Below are positions 13,701-28,700 of a DNA stretch of 64,000 bases, one piece after another. Both the position numbers and the translations under genes were made by a program. Below the pieces are notes generated by a model that had not been told where the DNA came from, searched no databases, and saw nothing but the letters and a program-made list of their open reading frames with translations. How positions within the stretch are numbered: the first letter of the stretch is position 1; every line of letters starts with the position of its first letter. The DNA comes from Hymenolepis diminuta. Its lineage: Eukaryota > Platyhelminthes > Cestoda > Cyclophyllidea > Hymenolepididae. Where the stretch lies: the NCBI GenBank assembly GCA_900708905.1, contig CAADRB010000056.1:502187-566186 (forward strand). The letters are read 5' to 3'.

Positions 13701-16700
13701 TACGGTTCGCCATCCATATTACTGAAAGTACAGTAACGAATATTTATGTTGCAACCTCTGAGTTAGTAGACGTCCAGGTTACTGCTAACCACGTATTGTG
13801 AATTACAAATTTCAACCTAAATTTACTGTATAATATTGGTAAATTACATTATTCACATGCTTGACCTCACAGCACTCGGCTCCTTAAACATTCGACGCAT
13901 GCATGTAACATTTAAATATACACACATTAATCAAGGACTTTTCCAACACCGATAAACTTCATGTATTTAAGAGACTTTACAGTTATAAACCAGGGAATTT
14001 ATTCAAGAATAGCACAAAAGGCTTTACCGAGATGAGGGAGACGCAATAAGTTTATTGATTAGCTTCCGTCCTACTATTTACATGAGAGATTAATATCGCA
14101 CTATCAAGTTTAAACATGAAAAGAGTTTTTAGAAATAACAGAAGCAGTGTCAATTTCTTTTTTATAAATCGAAAATTATAATTTATTACAGATTATAAGT
14201 TTTATTATTAAACAAGAAAATAAAATCCTCTTCCTTTAACGGCCTATATTTTTAAACATGGGTAAAATACTTAATCTCATTATTTGTTCACAGACTATTT
14301 TCAGCACGGATGGTTACCTATTTTCAAAAAGCTCAATTTACACATTACAAATGAATAGAAACCATTATGAAACTGACTTCCAGTTGCCTCAAAATTAGTC
14401 CCCAAACGACTTAAATGTTCTCCAATACCTCAAACCAGAAAGGTGCTAGAAACAAATAAGCCTTAAATATCTCTCCTTGTCCCAATCATGCTTTAATATT
14501 GCCAATAAGTGTGATTTATAATGCAAGAAAGTGAGATATTAAGGAAACCCAACCCGAATCTAACACCGACGTAACTCTATTGACACTCTCTTTTCAATCT
14601 CCACCCCTTAAGCCTTATTAGAATTTACTTAGCCGAAGATTGTAGTATTTTGCCTCATTGCTGTGAGTTAGAATGATAACGATAAAAAACTCCTTAGCAA
14701 ACATCAACTAGTTGCTCCTGACTGTTAGATAAAACAAATTTATCGAAATAGCACTGCCAATTACTCGATTAAACTAATAATCTCAAGATATCGCGGACAT
14801 GAATTTGCATAGAAATCTAGGTGATTAGACTCTGAAATTGCAACAATACTACATCAAGACATAATAGGTTTATAAAAAATAATGTAAGACTCTTGTGAAG
14901 ACCTAGACTTGATTCTCCATTTCAACTCCAATCCTTTTCTCTTCATCTCTCACTAAATTTATGTTTTTTAATGATTAAAAAGGAAAAATATGCCATCTAT
15001 CGATGGGTAGTAAAAATAAGAGGATCCACCTTTTCAAAAGAAATCGATAAAACTGTAAATATGTACTCAAGATTTCAATCTTAAATCATTAGTTATTTAT
15101 AGTTTTAAAGCGCAATTATAAGTTTTGTGAGAAACTGGATATAGAATTTAGCTTTCCAAACCCACGTGACGGGTATAGAATAATAATAAGTATCCATTAG
15201 GGAAGTGCTAATCATTCATTTCTCAATGATCACGTAAAAGCTTTTTACATAATCCATATTAGAGTAGAGATGATTGGCATTAGTAAAGCACATGCAGAAA
15301 TTTGAAATTTTCAAGTGGGGGACTTGTCGGTAAACTTGATTGAAGGAAGATGGAGGAGATGCATTAATGATGGGAATTGCTGTAAAGTCACATTCTAGTA
15401 CAAGTACCTGAAGCTTTGGCATTTATGTATTTATTTCCCATGACAGAACTAAAAAGCTTTGCAAGCTTTCATCATAGAGAAACATCAAAACATATAGGAA
15501 GCGAAAATTTATAAAAGAGAGTATGATCATTTAAGAGAATTGCAAACTAGGTGGAAGAAGTGGGAGTCAGGGAATCAGGAACACTCTTCATCTGAGCTCC
15601 AGAATTATCAGATTAATTGTTGCTTCAAACTGAAGTTTCATCATCTTGCTCTGCGTAGAGGAAATCTGGGATTCTGGAGCCATTCTTTTTTTATAAGAAT
15701 AAGCCTACCATTTGGGTTTGTGGTGATTAATCCGTCTGTGTCTCCTCATTTCACTTTCATGCGCAAAAGAGTCGACGACGTCGAGAATCGATACAAATAA
15801 TTTCCCTTTTACGCACACCTTTCAGTTGCAGTTGACGTTTATAAATGGGAGGAATGGAGTTCTTTATAGAATTCATCATCCAGCTTTCTCCTTCTTTCTC
15901 AACAAATACCTGCTTAGCATCTGTTTAAAGTTGTCTTAATCAACTCTTTGTGCCTGCAGATTTGGAGACACCCGCTTTTGGTAAGTGGGATTTCAATAGT
16001 TCTTTTGCAAATACGTCAACTTCTCTGTGAAGACCTGTCCATAGATTTAATCTTTGCAGTTGTGCTGCAAGGTTTCTTTGAGGGACTTTTCTGCTAGAAC
16101 TTTAGCACTCATTTATCTCCCAATGTACAACCATAATATCACTCTTCCGGCAGTGTTCTGACCAGCCTTTTACCTGGCTCGATTAATATTTCTAATATCT
16201 TGGTCGAATAGAATAGGTCCTTATGATATTTTGTTTAACAACACTATTGACAAGACCTTCATTATTCACTGGGGAACCAAGAAAAGTAAAAGAGCTCACT
16301 GGATTAAAATTATGACCATTTATTGGAAAAAATGATTGATCCAGGTCTGCACCGACGTAAATTCAGTCCGTTTCATCATTAGTCACTTTCATTGCAAATT
16401 TGCCAAGACTAATCTTAAGTTTTTGAAGAAACTGTTCACCTTGTCCAATTAATGGAGTGATAAGATATAGATCATCTGGATATTCAAAATATTCCAACTA
16501 CCATTCAAGTCCTGAAGAACTCAACGGTGACTTTCAAATCCTCATAGATTACATATACTTCGTTTAATTTCAACTGAATATTACATCAAAAGATAATGAG
16601 CCTTATTGGATCCCTATCTAATGCCTCTCTTCATAGTTAATCTTTCATCCGAGTTTCTGATGAAAGCTTTCGGCATATAAGGGAAGTATCTGATGCAATT

Positions 16701-19700
16701 AACTATATTCCAGAGCAGCTTGAGTTCACAAAACCTTGATAGGATTGCACAAGTTGGAAGAGATTCAAAGGCTATCCTTAAATCAACAAATAAGATGACT
16801 GTTCAACATTGTTCTTACATCAAGAATCGCCTATTCAGTAGATCTTCTAACACGAAATCCATGTTGAGTATTCGATAAGCATCCTCCTACGAGGAGATTC
16901 AGCCTTTCATAGGCCACTTCTCCACTGTATCAAGAAGATACTTTTATAGTAAACAGGGTCAATTCTAACTCCTTCATCTGTTTAAATACTGTTTACTTTA
17001 GCATTCACTCAGGACCAGGGTGCTGAATACTTTCCTTACCAACGGTCATTAGTATGAATATATCAAGTAAAGATCCACCCCACTGGAGTAGATCAGATCG
17101 TAGTCATTCATTCGTAGATAAAACTGGCAAAAATTAATCTTTGTATGTGCTTAAAGTGCTTAAAATTTATGTAATAGTTTATGAATCGTTGTTACGACAT
17201 AAAAACGATTATTTTCGGTGCACATGAACAGAGTTCACAGCCATCATTCCTTTACCGATTATCGATTTTGCGTACACGTGCCATGGAATGAAGTCTGCAT
17301 TTTTTGGCCAACCAGGCGTCCATGCTATATAGGCTTCCTGAATTAAAACGTCATGTTGAATTACAGGTTTTCTATGTTCTTCTTGCTTTGTCTGAGCAGT
17401 TGCGGCCATAGTATACTTAAAGGGCATCTGGCAATATCACAGAGTCAGCCTAGATAACATCAGTCATTTGCTGACATTACTTGATTAATTCTGCAAATTT
17501 CTCTTTTACAACGTAGGTTTAAACTTAACCAGAAGTTAGAAGTACAAATCGTCAGGATTATTAATCTGGAGTTCATTGATCCCACGATTTCCCATAAAAC
17601 TGGCACTTTACGATTCATTAGAAAGTTGTAATTGCAGGATGACCATATGCATAATAATCGAAATAAAGAGGGGATATTTCACCGAAATTGAAACCTATTA
17701 TTATGAGAAAGTGTACATATGCGCATCAGGGCATTCCTAATCCCTATTCTGTCTGCCTGAAATTGATGCAATTTTGCACCTGTGTATGGATTTTCCTCAA
17801 ATCCAGATATGACATAATCAATTGAGTGAAACAATTAGTCTATCAAGAGATTATTTTCCTAAAATGACATGCTTCCACAATCAATCACTCCATTACTACG
17901 TATTCGGAAGTATTCATAATGCATACTTGTAAAGCATTCAAAAATATGAGAGGCGTCAACTGCTAACGTAGGCCATAGTAAGTAAGGAATAATAAAACGG
18001 GTGTATTCTTTTGAATTCCATCAGAAATTGAACCTCCGAAATTTACTCGTCATCCTGTGTCACATCTTTGTTTGTTCAATTATTATCATTTTGTCCGAAA
18101 TAATCTTTTAAGTTCCTTTTGTGCCAGTAGCGCAGTGGTCAATACACAAGTTGGACAAGTCAAAGGAAAAGAGATTGATGCCCAGCGATGCACATCCAGT
18201 GACGCGGATAATCAATTGTCATGGTTAATTTCGGTCAGCTAGATGGGTGACGGAATCTGAGTTTCTCTTAAGATTGACTTTAAAATATCTTTACTTTACC
18301 AAAATACATTTTTGCTAGGACTTCCCTCAATGGGATTGGGTGTTTATTCCAGTAAGAAGAGACTACTAAATATACACAGCAAACAAACCTTTTTTCATGA
18401 GAAAAGTGAAGTGTTTATTCATTTTGGCAATACAGGCATTTGTCTCATCAGTTATAAAAAATGGAATCTGGGTATTAAACTTGTATTTAGAGCTAGTCGG
18501 TAAGAAAAATTGGACTGGAGACTAGGAATCAAAATATTCGGCAATGAGAATTGGGACCACAGTCAGTAATTAAAATTTCTTACAGTTTGACTAAAATTCA
18601 AAGGATGTTTCATATTAAAGCTACTGCAGTTTGTCGAAATATAAATCAAACGAAAATGCCACTTATTTATCTAAGCCCTTCTCATCTCTTGAATAAAAAG
18701 GAACACTTCCGGTACTAATAATTGATAGAAAATCGATATTTGACCTTCCAGTTGCACTTCTCAACCCTCTCTATAAATGATTCGACTTAAGTATTTTGTT
18801 TCCTGAACTCAAGCAAATTACAAAGTGAGATTTCGTTCCAGTGCAAAGGTGAACTAAATTCTCTTATTTAACAAATTTGCTACTTGAAATTAATTTAAAT
18901 TCACACCATAGTAAGGGAGAAATACCTAATAGATAACGAATACTTTACCGGACGACGAATTATATTATCCTAAATGTATTTTCAATTAAACCACAAAACG
19001 TGATTCAGTATTTGACATATCAGATAAGAAAAAAAGTGATGAAATACCTTTAATCACTCTTCTTTGGCAAAAAAGTAGTGTCCCGGAGGTGCCCTTATGA
19101 TAAATTCGCATTCTGCCAGGATTAAACAGTGTGGTTGATCTTTCTAAACACTAGGAATACAAACATTAACTTCGGCCTCGACAGATATGTACGTTGATCG
19201 TCCAGCCGTTGGCATTCATAGCAAAAAGTCCAAAGACTCGATAGATAGTCGTGGATATACTAGTAATTATTATATCTGCCATTAACACCTCTAATACAGA
19301 AGCATTTACGAAAATTTCAGAGAAGTATTGGAAGATATTTTGAAGGCATTTAGTTGCCTCCTAAATTTTAAGAGAAATAGCCTCGATGATTCATCAGAAG
19401 TTTCGGTACACCTCTCATCTCTCCCGGGTAAGCAAATAACTCCATAATATGTACCTAAACAGAACTCTCACATAAACTGCATGTGACCTCAGCTCACAGT
19501 GGCGGCAGCACCAGCATTTTACTAATTTGTACTAAAAACTTCAGTTCAGATCAATGCTCTTATGATTTTAAGGCTTATTAATACAAGCTTTGATTTTATG
19601 CGATATCTTAAAGTGAACCCAACCTGAAGAAGGAAGTACGAATTAACCCGTATTGAGGCCAAGAGGTTATGTGGTTATTTTGAGAGGTTTTACGGTTGTC

Positions 19701-22700
19701 TAATGCTTTGCCCTGATAAGGTGCCCTTTTAACTCGAGTATTAATCGAATTCTGCCTTATTTTCCTAATTTCTTTTATATTTTGTTCCTCACCCATGAAC
19801 CGTAACCTTCATCTATCTGTTACCCATTTTACATTCACTTTAAATCATGCGTAAATTCTCCCCATAATAAATGAGTCCGTGGATTAGTGACGACTCGGTA
19901 GTTTTGGAGATTTTATAAATTTGCGCAATTCAATACGTGGAAGTACAAAGGAAAGTAAACCCTCATTCATACAGATTAATTTACTGAGCATTTTACACTC
20001 ACTAGCCTCAAATGCTAAGCTCTAACCGACCAAAAATATTCTTGAATATTTCAGAGCAATTAATATTTTGACGACAGGTGACAAACACAACTCTTGTCAT
20101 TCAGGGCAAAAATTCGAATAAACCAACTAAACTTAGGATCATTAAACATCTCACTAAAACATCTTAAGGATGACAGTGTTACTCGAAATTTCGCAATTCC
20201 ACTATCCTCTTCTCATAAACGCAAATATCACCTTCAATATAATCGGTTTTGATAAAATGTACCAAATAATAATAGATCATCTTATTTGACCTTTTGAACT
20301 TTGACCAGCGAATAGATGAATGGAAACTGGAACGACTTGTAATTCCTACCGAACAGACTTTCAAAAAGTTTATCAAAAGGAGGGGTAATAGAATATGAGC
20401 TTCTTATAAGAGTGACTCGTTTTACTGGAAATTCTATGGGCAGTCTAAAAAATGCTAACTTAGTGGCGATGGGAGGACATTATTAAATTAAGAATAGAAA
20501 CATTTCGAGGCCATCAGATCAACGCTAGCTCTATAATTTCACCCACCGGACATAAAAACTGAATCACATGTCATGTCAGAATTGACAACCGGTCATATAG
20601 AAGTCAATTTAAAAATGACATAAACAAGTCCAGTAGAAAAAAGAAATGTTATCTTAAAATATGATACACGTCACTGTAACTAAACTTTGCACATAAGATG
20701 AAAATCCGCAGACGGTTTTATTTAACTAAAGGTCGTTTCTAACCCTAAAGGGGTTAAAGGGTCAGAAACGAGGGGAAAGACGTCCTGATCGGTTGATCTG
20801 TGACTATACGCACAGCCAGTCAAGGAAGCAATCTCCTGCATTACAGACATAAACATCAGCAATTGATGGTGAAAGTCACATTGGCCCTGGTATGTAGACA
20901 CACCCCACGTGTCTCGAAACGTGTTTATACAGTCAGGCTTGTCAAATCTTGAAAAGTAAAGGCTGAATACTAATAGCTAAGTATGTGGTTAAAGGTACCA
21001 ATGGACTAATGCAGCAATACTACCGTGTTTTGACCCAAGCAATAAAATTAAGTCGGTAATAATTTGGCCATCACTCACCAAAAGTGCATTCAATGTGAGA
21101 GTCGAGGAAGACTAGAACCTTTCCAGTTGCAGCTTTGGCACCCAGCATTCGAGCTCGAATCAAACCTTGACGTTCCTCTGCTCGTATGATCTTTACCTTC
21201 TGAAGAAAACTCATGTAGACTTCCAGGGGCTTCTTCAAGTGATCTAGAGGAAGAAAAAAGGTAGGAAAGATGATTTATTGATTGTGAAAAGACTGAGGAT
21301 GACACTTTGCGAATTTCCCTATTGGAGTACCTCGTCCTTATACATTTAAATGTCAGTTGATTTAACAAAAGCGGTATGTTTAAACTGGCAGCTAAGCTTC
21401 GAAAAGTGAATTATCGATAAGGGTATAACAGAAGGAATTCTGGTTTAGAAAACTGGTTAAGCTGTACGAATTCCACTAGCACAAAATGAGAGGGAGACAG
21501 AGACAGTAGCAGAAGACGACAGAATTGTATCCGATACGCCTAATAGGAGACTATATATGAGAGTAGAGTGCAAAATAGGGGGGAAAAATCGATAAACCGT
21601 AAAATGTTCACTGGAAGAGTCACATGCAGGAGAGGGAAGTAGAAAACTAGTAAAAGCGGATCAGGATACCAGTTCAACGGAGGTGGATAATATGAAGGGA
21701 TGATCACTTTTTCAATTCAATAGAATCACGCTTTTACCTGCCAGTACTTCAATGTGTTTTAATGCTCCCCTTAAAAAGCATATTTTTTAAATTCAAAATT
21801 CGACTGTATATAGTCTGTGAAGGAATAAAAACAAAACAATCCTACTAATTATAATTTGATTATAAAAAATGCTGACTTGCGCGCGTGGGATGTATGCAGT
21901 TCCATGAAGACAACGTAAAATTGATAATTAATAGTGTGACGGATTTATTAAAAGCAATTTGAGCAGTTTTGTGAAGTTTTTGGCTCGAATTTCAAACTGA
22001 TGAACACTGGTTTGAAACCTAACATGGCATACGTTTACATATATATACGAGTTCCGAAAAATGACATCATGAACTTACCCGAGGATCAAATTATGAAAAT
22101 TAAGCTTTGGAACATTTGGATATTGCAAAGTGAATTACATCCTCTTTTGAGAAATTAGACAGCTCAACGAATCAGGAATTCAAATAAAGTAAAACCTTTG
22201 TCATCCTGACATCTTTATGTGATCCTATTTGCTTTCTCGGTTGTTCAGATGCTGTCACATTATTAAGTCATGCACAGCCATGAATGACACTAATGTTATT
22301 CAATGGACTTTGGGATTCATTATTTCAATAATCAGGGTAAGCTATTAAATACATCTGTCCAAATTTTCCGTTTTAGATCAGATAAGAAGTTCCTTCAGAA
22401 TAATGACAATAGCTTTCTTATTTTCGCCTAAGCAGGTAAACGGCATCCTTTGATATCACAGAAACATGACTCATCCGAACAAACAGTCCATTGCAAGGAC
22501 ATCGGCAACTGCACACACACATACAAAGAAAATAATTATGCGACGAACAAGGAATATTGATGGTAGATGCACTGACTTACCCATTGTGGATGCATCGTCA
22601 ACAAGAATGATTTCCTTCACAAGCTCCTGTTTGGAACGATCCAGAATTGAATGCACAGATCGCAGAAGTACGCTCCAAGCTTCATTGTGGAAGCAGAGAA

Positions 22701-25700
22701 TGATAGATGCTGGTTCGTGCTTCTGAGTGTAACTGAAAGTATGACATCTAGAAAAGAGATTAAAAGGTTTTAGTTGGGAGAATCAACTTAGTTTACGTTA
22801 ATTCAGATGGCCTATGTTAGAAAGCCAAACTTAATACTTTTGATCCACCTGAACTAAGTTTATTGGCTACATTCCTCGTGTACTGGATTGTTGGATGTTT
22901 GCGTTCTTGCAACCTCACTGTTATAATTACTGCCTAACCGGGCAGTTAATGATTTACTTCTACATAAGCAAATACATTTTCTCAATAAGAAAACCGTCGT
23001 ATTCTGGCTCTGAGCAACTTTAGCCATAGTGTAACCTCAGGAAGTGTACTACAAACATATTCTAGATTATCTAGGTGACTAATTATCACAATATCAAATG
23101 CAACACACTTTTATAGTAATATTCATCCCAATTCATGAAAGAAAATATTTAATTGATGGACCTATAAAATGAAACAGACTTGACAAGTTACAGAAATACA
23201 TGTGTTTTCATTTTCACATAAGCCGAAACTGAAATAACAAGGTTTCTATTCGCGGGCACTTCGAAAAAATACTAGAACCTGTTGCAATTTACCACTCTTT
23301 CGAGTAAAACTTAATACTTCCGGACATCTCAAATCAATAAGCCCTTAGGAGCAGAGGTACTTATTATGGTTCGAGTCCTAGAAAAACTCTGACTTTTAAA
23401 AACCAAAACCTTCAAATGTTAACCTCTCAATTCCAAATAATTTTAATATTACCATCGATCTACCTAATTCGTTTCCTTAATATGAACTACATCAATGTAG
23501 ACTTAATAACAGATACATATAGGAAATCGACATTCAAGACATTTCCAGCAGAAAAGTACACAAATAAGCCAAGAGTTTAGAAATTTCTCAAAAGTGAAAT
23601 CACCAAATTTCACGAACCTCTATGGATTTCTAAAGCTAGGAATTTGAAAACTGTACATATTTTCACTTATCTCGATCACATTAATACACCCCACTACATA
23701 ATCACGAAAACAATAGGTACAATCCTAACATCCGGTATTGAATTATTAATACTAATTGAAATGGGAGAAAGGGGGTGGGCGGAGAAGGCAATTGTGCAAT
23801 CAGCACCAACTGTGAGGGAGGAATTTGAAAATTGCGCTGAATTTCTAAGAGGGAGAGGGATTAGGATGACACAGATTTTAATGCACTAAATGTGCAATTT
23901 AATTCAAATGAAATATGAGGAAAAGGGAAACACAAAAATACACACAAAGACTTTGTACCGCTATACAAACACAACAGTTAGCAAATAATCTGACTTTAAT
24001 TGCACTTGAAACACTGGAAAAATGCATGCTTGCTTATATCATCCTTTGGTGTGGAGGGAAAAGGGGGGGATAAGTACGTTACCTAACTAACTGTCTCTAT
24101 TTTTCATTGAATATTGGGATCTCCCCTATTCAAAAATAGACATTCTATCAACCAATGGTTCTAAATAAAATGCCCATTTGCTTTATTTATTTGAGGAAAA
24201 TTAAAAATTGAAATATTTTATAAAGACATCCAGATTGTTAAAAACTTGAAAAATGAAAGTGGAGTCACCACTCAGTCTTTTAAGCCTATGCAGTCAGAAG
24301 TGTAATAAAAATTTTCAAATTTATTTAGGAAAGCGTTTTCCAACGTGCATCTGGGACAAAGAGCAGAGAGACACCTATTCTGCTATCCACTATGTTAACT
24401 AGACTAAACCCGTCCACTCATTACGTGTGAGACTTGAACTCGCGAAATTTGAAATGGCAAACGTGTATGGTGACCAATGGGCCACTGACGCACAAAGACG
24501 TGTACGATTCCTTATACCTTTCCAAACCAATTGACACTGGTTTATGAGACATACGAATGTTAAAAAGTAGTGCAAACTTTCCTTAGGACAAATTGATATT
24601 CACATCAAACTGAACCCGACGTGTGACTGATTTTTTTATGTGACTGAGTGCTCTCTAATAAACGATGAGTAACCCTTGCACTCAGTCACTCAGGGATGCA
24701 GGAAATACGATAAACAGCACTTACATTAATATCGATCGGAAGTACGTATAGCATGGCATCATATTATAGGCTAATTAAGGTATGCATATATGTGATTTTT
24801 GGTGTTAGGTAAATATAAATGAGCGTCTTTCCCGAGTGAGTAATTAAAAAAACGTTACCAAAATTAGGATACGGTCTCTAACTTTTTTCAGAATTGCTTT
24901 TGAAAAGATTCCTAGAAGTTCGATTGTTCAAAAAAGTGTCAAGTTATAGGTAAGCTATGAAGTTCGAAAACCCGTTGCTCGAGAGTAGCCAAAATAGTGA
25001 TGGATCAGGACAGATGCAAATGCCCAGATAGATTCAGACAGTCTAGAACTGTCTATAAGAGTCCCGAGAGGTTTAAGAAACTACAGGCAAATGATTATGT
25101 GCAATTTGAATTTCAAACAAAGCCTCGAGTTATATTTGCTCTTTTTTTGTTTCGTTTTTATATCTAAAAGAATTGTTATCTTAGCAGGCGTCAACTCACA
25201 GAAGAGACAGAAATATCGATATGAACTCACTAACTTCTTAGTTCTACCTAATAATCAACCAACTCTAAACACAACGGATATGGAGAACTAAGCCAGCAAT
25301 TGGCTGATTTTGGATCCCCATTTTTCTGGTTCAGAATGCAAAAATCAGAGCATGAAATTTGAACTTTGGAACGTCAGGTCTAAGTACAACAAACTCAGCC
25401 AAACTTATCAAAACAAGTAAATAGCCGACCATTGCATAAATCTAAAATCCAAAATGACCTTCTTCTCCTACCTCACTCCATCCTTTATATGTACCAATGA
25501 AGTAGTTTGCTGTTCCTCGTTTTTAGGTACTTCGCATGATCAAACGGTGTAATCACAATCGTTCCTTTATATAATTTATATAATATTGCGTAAGCTAGCA
25601 GATGGGATTCAAAGACCGAGTCCTACAAAGTGTGACGATTTATCGTTGATTTAAGAAATCCAAGAGAAATTAAGAGTACAACTTTTAGTCTTGCAAAATA

Positions 25701-28700
25701 CTAGATAAACCGCCATATATCAAAATGTCATCTTCAGCCTTGAAATTTTCAAGTGATGTTAGTCTATCTTCGGAGGACTTTAGGAAGACGAAAACTCGAT
25801 TTCAATGTTGGTGACGTACATTTAACAAGTATCCAAAAGGATCAAAAAATTCTGCAATCTGAATTGGATAGTGAAAAAAGTGAAAATCTAGAACTTCGAA
25901 ATTCAAATTCTCCTGCCCACTCCCCCAAAATTAAAACCTTATGAAATCAGTTTAACAAATAAACAGGTAATTATTATTACTGTTAGTGACAAAACAGTCC
26001 TTTCTTAGAAGTTCCGGTCGCAAATTATGATTATTTTCGTATGTTCAATAGCTGAAACTATTAACTTCAACTGAAGCTAATCCGATGGCACACGTCTGAC
26101 AATTACTTGTAACATTTTAAAGATTTGAAAATCTGGAAATGGTGCAGATTTTTTCAAATTAAAATATCTATTACTCGTATGATTTGAGAAAATAGCCTAA
26201 AATGGGGCCCTTAACTTATGATGAAAACAACTTCAATCATAAACTTGTTTGTATTTTGATGGAATTATTTTGATCGTGGCATTGTAAGAGCAATTCTTAC
26301 TATGCATTATTAACTCAAGAACCTAGTTAATAAATACACTGATAGATTCCCCATAGTAAACGTCAGACGTCAAACGATCAATACTCCAATCGCTCAAGCC
26401 AATAGAGAGATGGCAAAACTTGACTTCAAAATCAGAGATTCATAAAATAACTTGAAAATTTTCATCGAAGATATTCACAAATATCGTATCTGTCAACAAT
26501 AATGTACGCATTCCAAAGATGGCAAACAATTTTCATCCAACTCCTAAAAGTCAAATAGGTGCTTAGACAACCTTACATCTTTTCATTTCTTTTCACTCCT
26601 TTATTAATCCGAAAAAATATATTTTTTCTCTCTCTAATTTTTTAAAACAAACATTTCAGAGGGGAAAAACTTCCATTCATTATATACATACATTCGAATT
26701 ACAAAAAATATCATACTTTATTTAGGAAGAAAATGGTGCACAATATAATTCATGTAATTCTATTTTTGCCAAAGGAGTTAAAAAACAGAGGTGAGGACTT
26801 TAAGTGGAGAAAGTAGAAAAAATGAGGAATGCTTTAAACCAAAAGCAGACAAAGATACCTTCTCTTCAACTGAATTTTCATTCTGTTGAATGAAAACGCC
26901 ACAATTTATAAACGTAAAGTGAGAAGCAAACCAAAAACGAAATTTATCCTATTGATTTGTCCCAGTTACTTCACATTAACTTTAGAGCGGCTATAGAGGA
27001 CCAAAAGAATTAAACGATTTTCGACCCCATAAAATGAATTTTTTAAAATAATCTCTGACTGACTTCGTAACATTCAGCCGCTCCTGAAATATATTGCCCA
27101 TTAATTGAAAGATGCCTTGAAGTGCCTCTATTAGTCTATTTTGACAAGTGGGATTGATTTTTCCGTTCACTGAATGTATACTGATGAGTATCAAACTGAT
27201 AAGCAGACGTATACATTGCCCGCTACATCACTTATTATTATTAATATAAATTAAACGGCAAATCTGGCTATTCCAGTCACTCTCTGTGCACAAATAGGCT
27301 TCAAAATCATGAACTCCGACATGACAACATAGTAAGGTCACCGATGTATCAGAAATCGATTGACCTTAAAATATGACGCGAATTTACAAAAATCCTAATG
27401 GGAGAAGTGGTTAGCGATTTTAGGAACATAAATTCAAAGGTCTTAAAACATTGTCATCTGTATTGTATCTCCTCTCATTTATCTATTTATTTCAAAATAA
27501 AGATTACAGAAATTAATACTGACGACCTTCGTAAGTACAGCCAATTTAGCATCGATCTAATTGAAGTTATTCCTACTTTGAAAATTGAGCTGGTAACTAA
27601 CCCTTCCACTTAAAGATGAGCAACTTCATTTCAGACAAGTTCTGACCTGTCGTATCTGATATTTATGGAGTGAAAAGAAACAAATGCCATAACATTTGCT
27701 TTCATGAAATTATAAATTGACTGATTCCCCCGCTTGCTATAGAGATCCTAACAATTGTGTTTGTAGATCAAACAGAACAGCTGGACTTATCTAACCATTC
27801 CGGCAGCGAATTATTCGAAATTTATATCTATTTGGCTGTTCGAACCTCTAATTATTTATCAGTATGTATTCTAGATTGCCTAGAATAAGTACAGCATAAC
27901 TTTGTAAATTTATTGAAACACTGGGGAGGAGAATTATTTCAAGAACGGATTACAGTTTAACCCGATTAGTGTTAGCAACAGAAAATCAAAATAATAAAAA
28001 TAACATTCAAGGAAATGTACCTAACCGCGGAGAGCAGTAAAGTAATCCCATGAGGAATAATGGGGAACGAGTAGAATGAGAAAATAAAGGCAGAGCAACA
28101 AAAGAGTTAATTCATTTGAATTCTTAAAATGACACACAACAAATACCGGTTGAAATCTCTTAATGACTCATATAAGTGTTTTATGGTAAGTTGATAATCC
28201 CTCGCGAGAAACCCGAATTTTAAGTAAAACACCCATATAATTCCCAATAAGGGTAATAAAACCATTTCAAGCGTGCTTGTGAGCGGGTATTTGATATTAT
28301 GTTCGCTATTTTGACGATTTATTACTTAGTGTAATATGGTGATAGGGCATCCATTTCACGCAGACTGATACACAAAATGCACACGCGCCTGTTCAAAGCA
28401 CCACAGGAGAGATCAATGGCTTTACCTAATTACCTACTTGGTTAAATTAGATTATCTGTTAGATCCACCTCAAAGACAACGATGTCAAGACTTTGGTTAC
28501 TAGAAATGAATCAATTTAATCTCAGCTGGACATAGTGATGGATACAAATAGAAATGACAAATAAACCAATCGACGCAATTATAAATTAAATTCCTCTTAA
28601 CTTTAATCACTCATAATGGAAATGAAAGACAATGAATAAATCAATACACTTACTGATCCTCACGAATATCCGGGAGGTAGCGACGAACACTGATAAGATT

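Larger units (their letters stand above)
12689..21078 (-). other. GALNT intron 4 (8.4 kb), repeat-bearing
   Basis: The largest intron of the gene. It holds a family B repeat fragment near 14770, a LINE remnant at 15940-16985, an unexplained open frame at 17209-17427, a SINE-like copy at 18124-18240 and a hairpin at 20734-20770. The rest is AT-rich sequence in which I see nothing. Confidence 0.85.

Noticed and set aside
17209..17427. Tc1/mariner transposase C-terminus
   Set aside because: A WPxxxDxxP-like stretch is present, but the DDE spacing and the SPDLNPIENxW motif are absent.
22505..22530. CACA-type microsatellite as a notable repeat
   Set aside because: Too short and imperfect to be informative.
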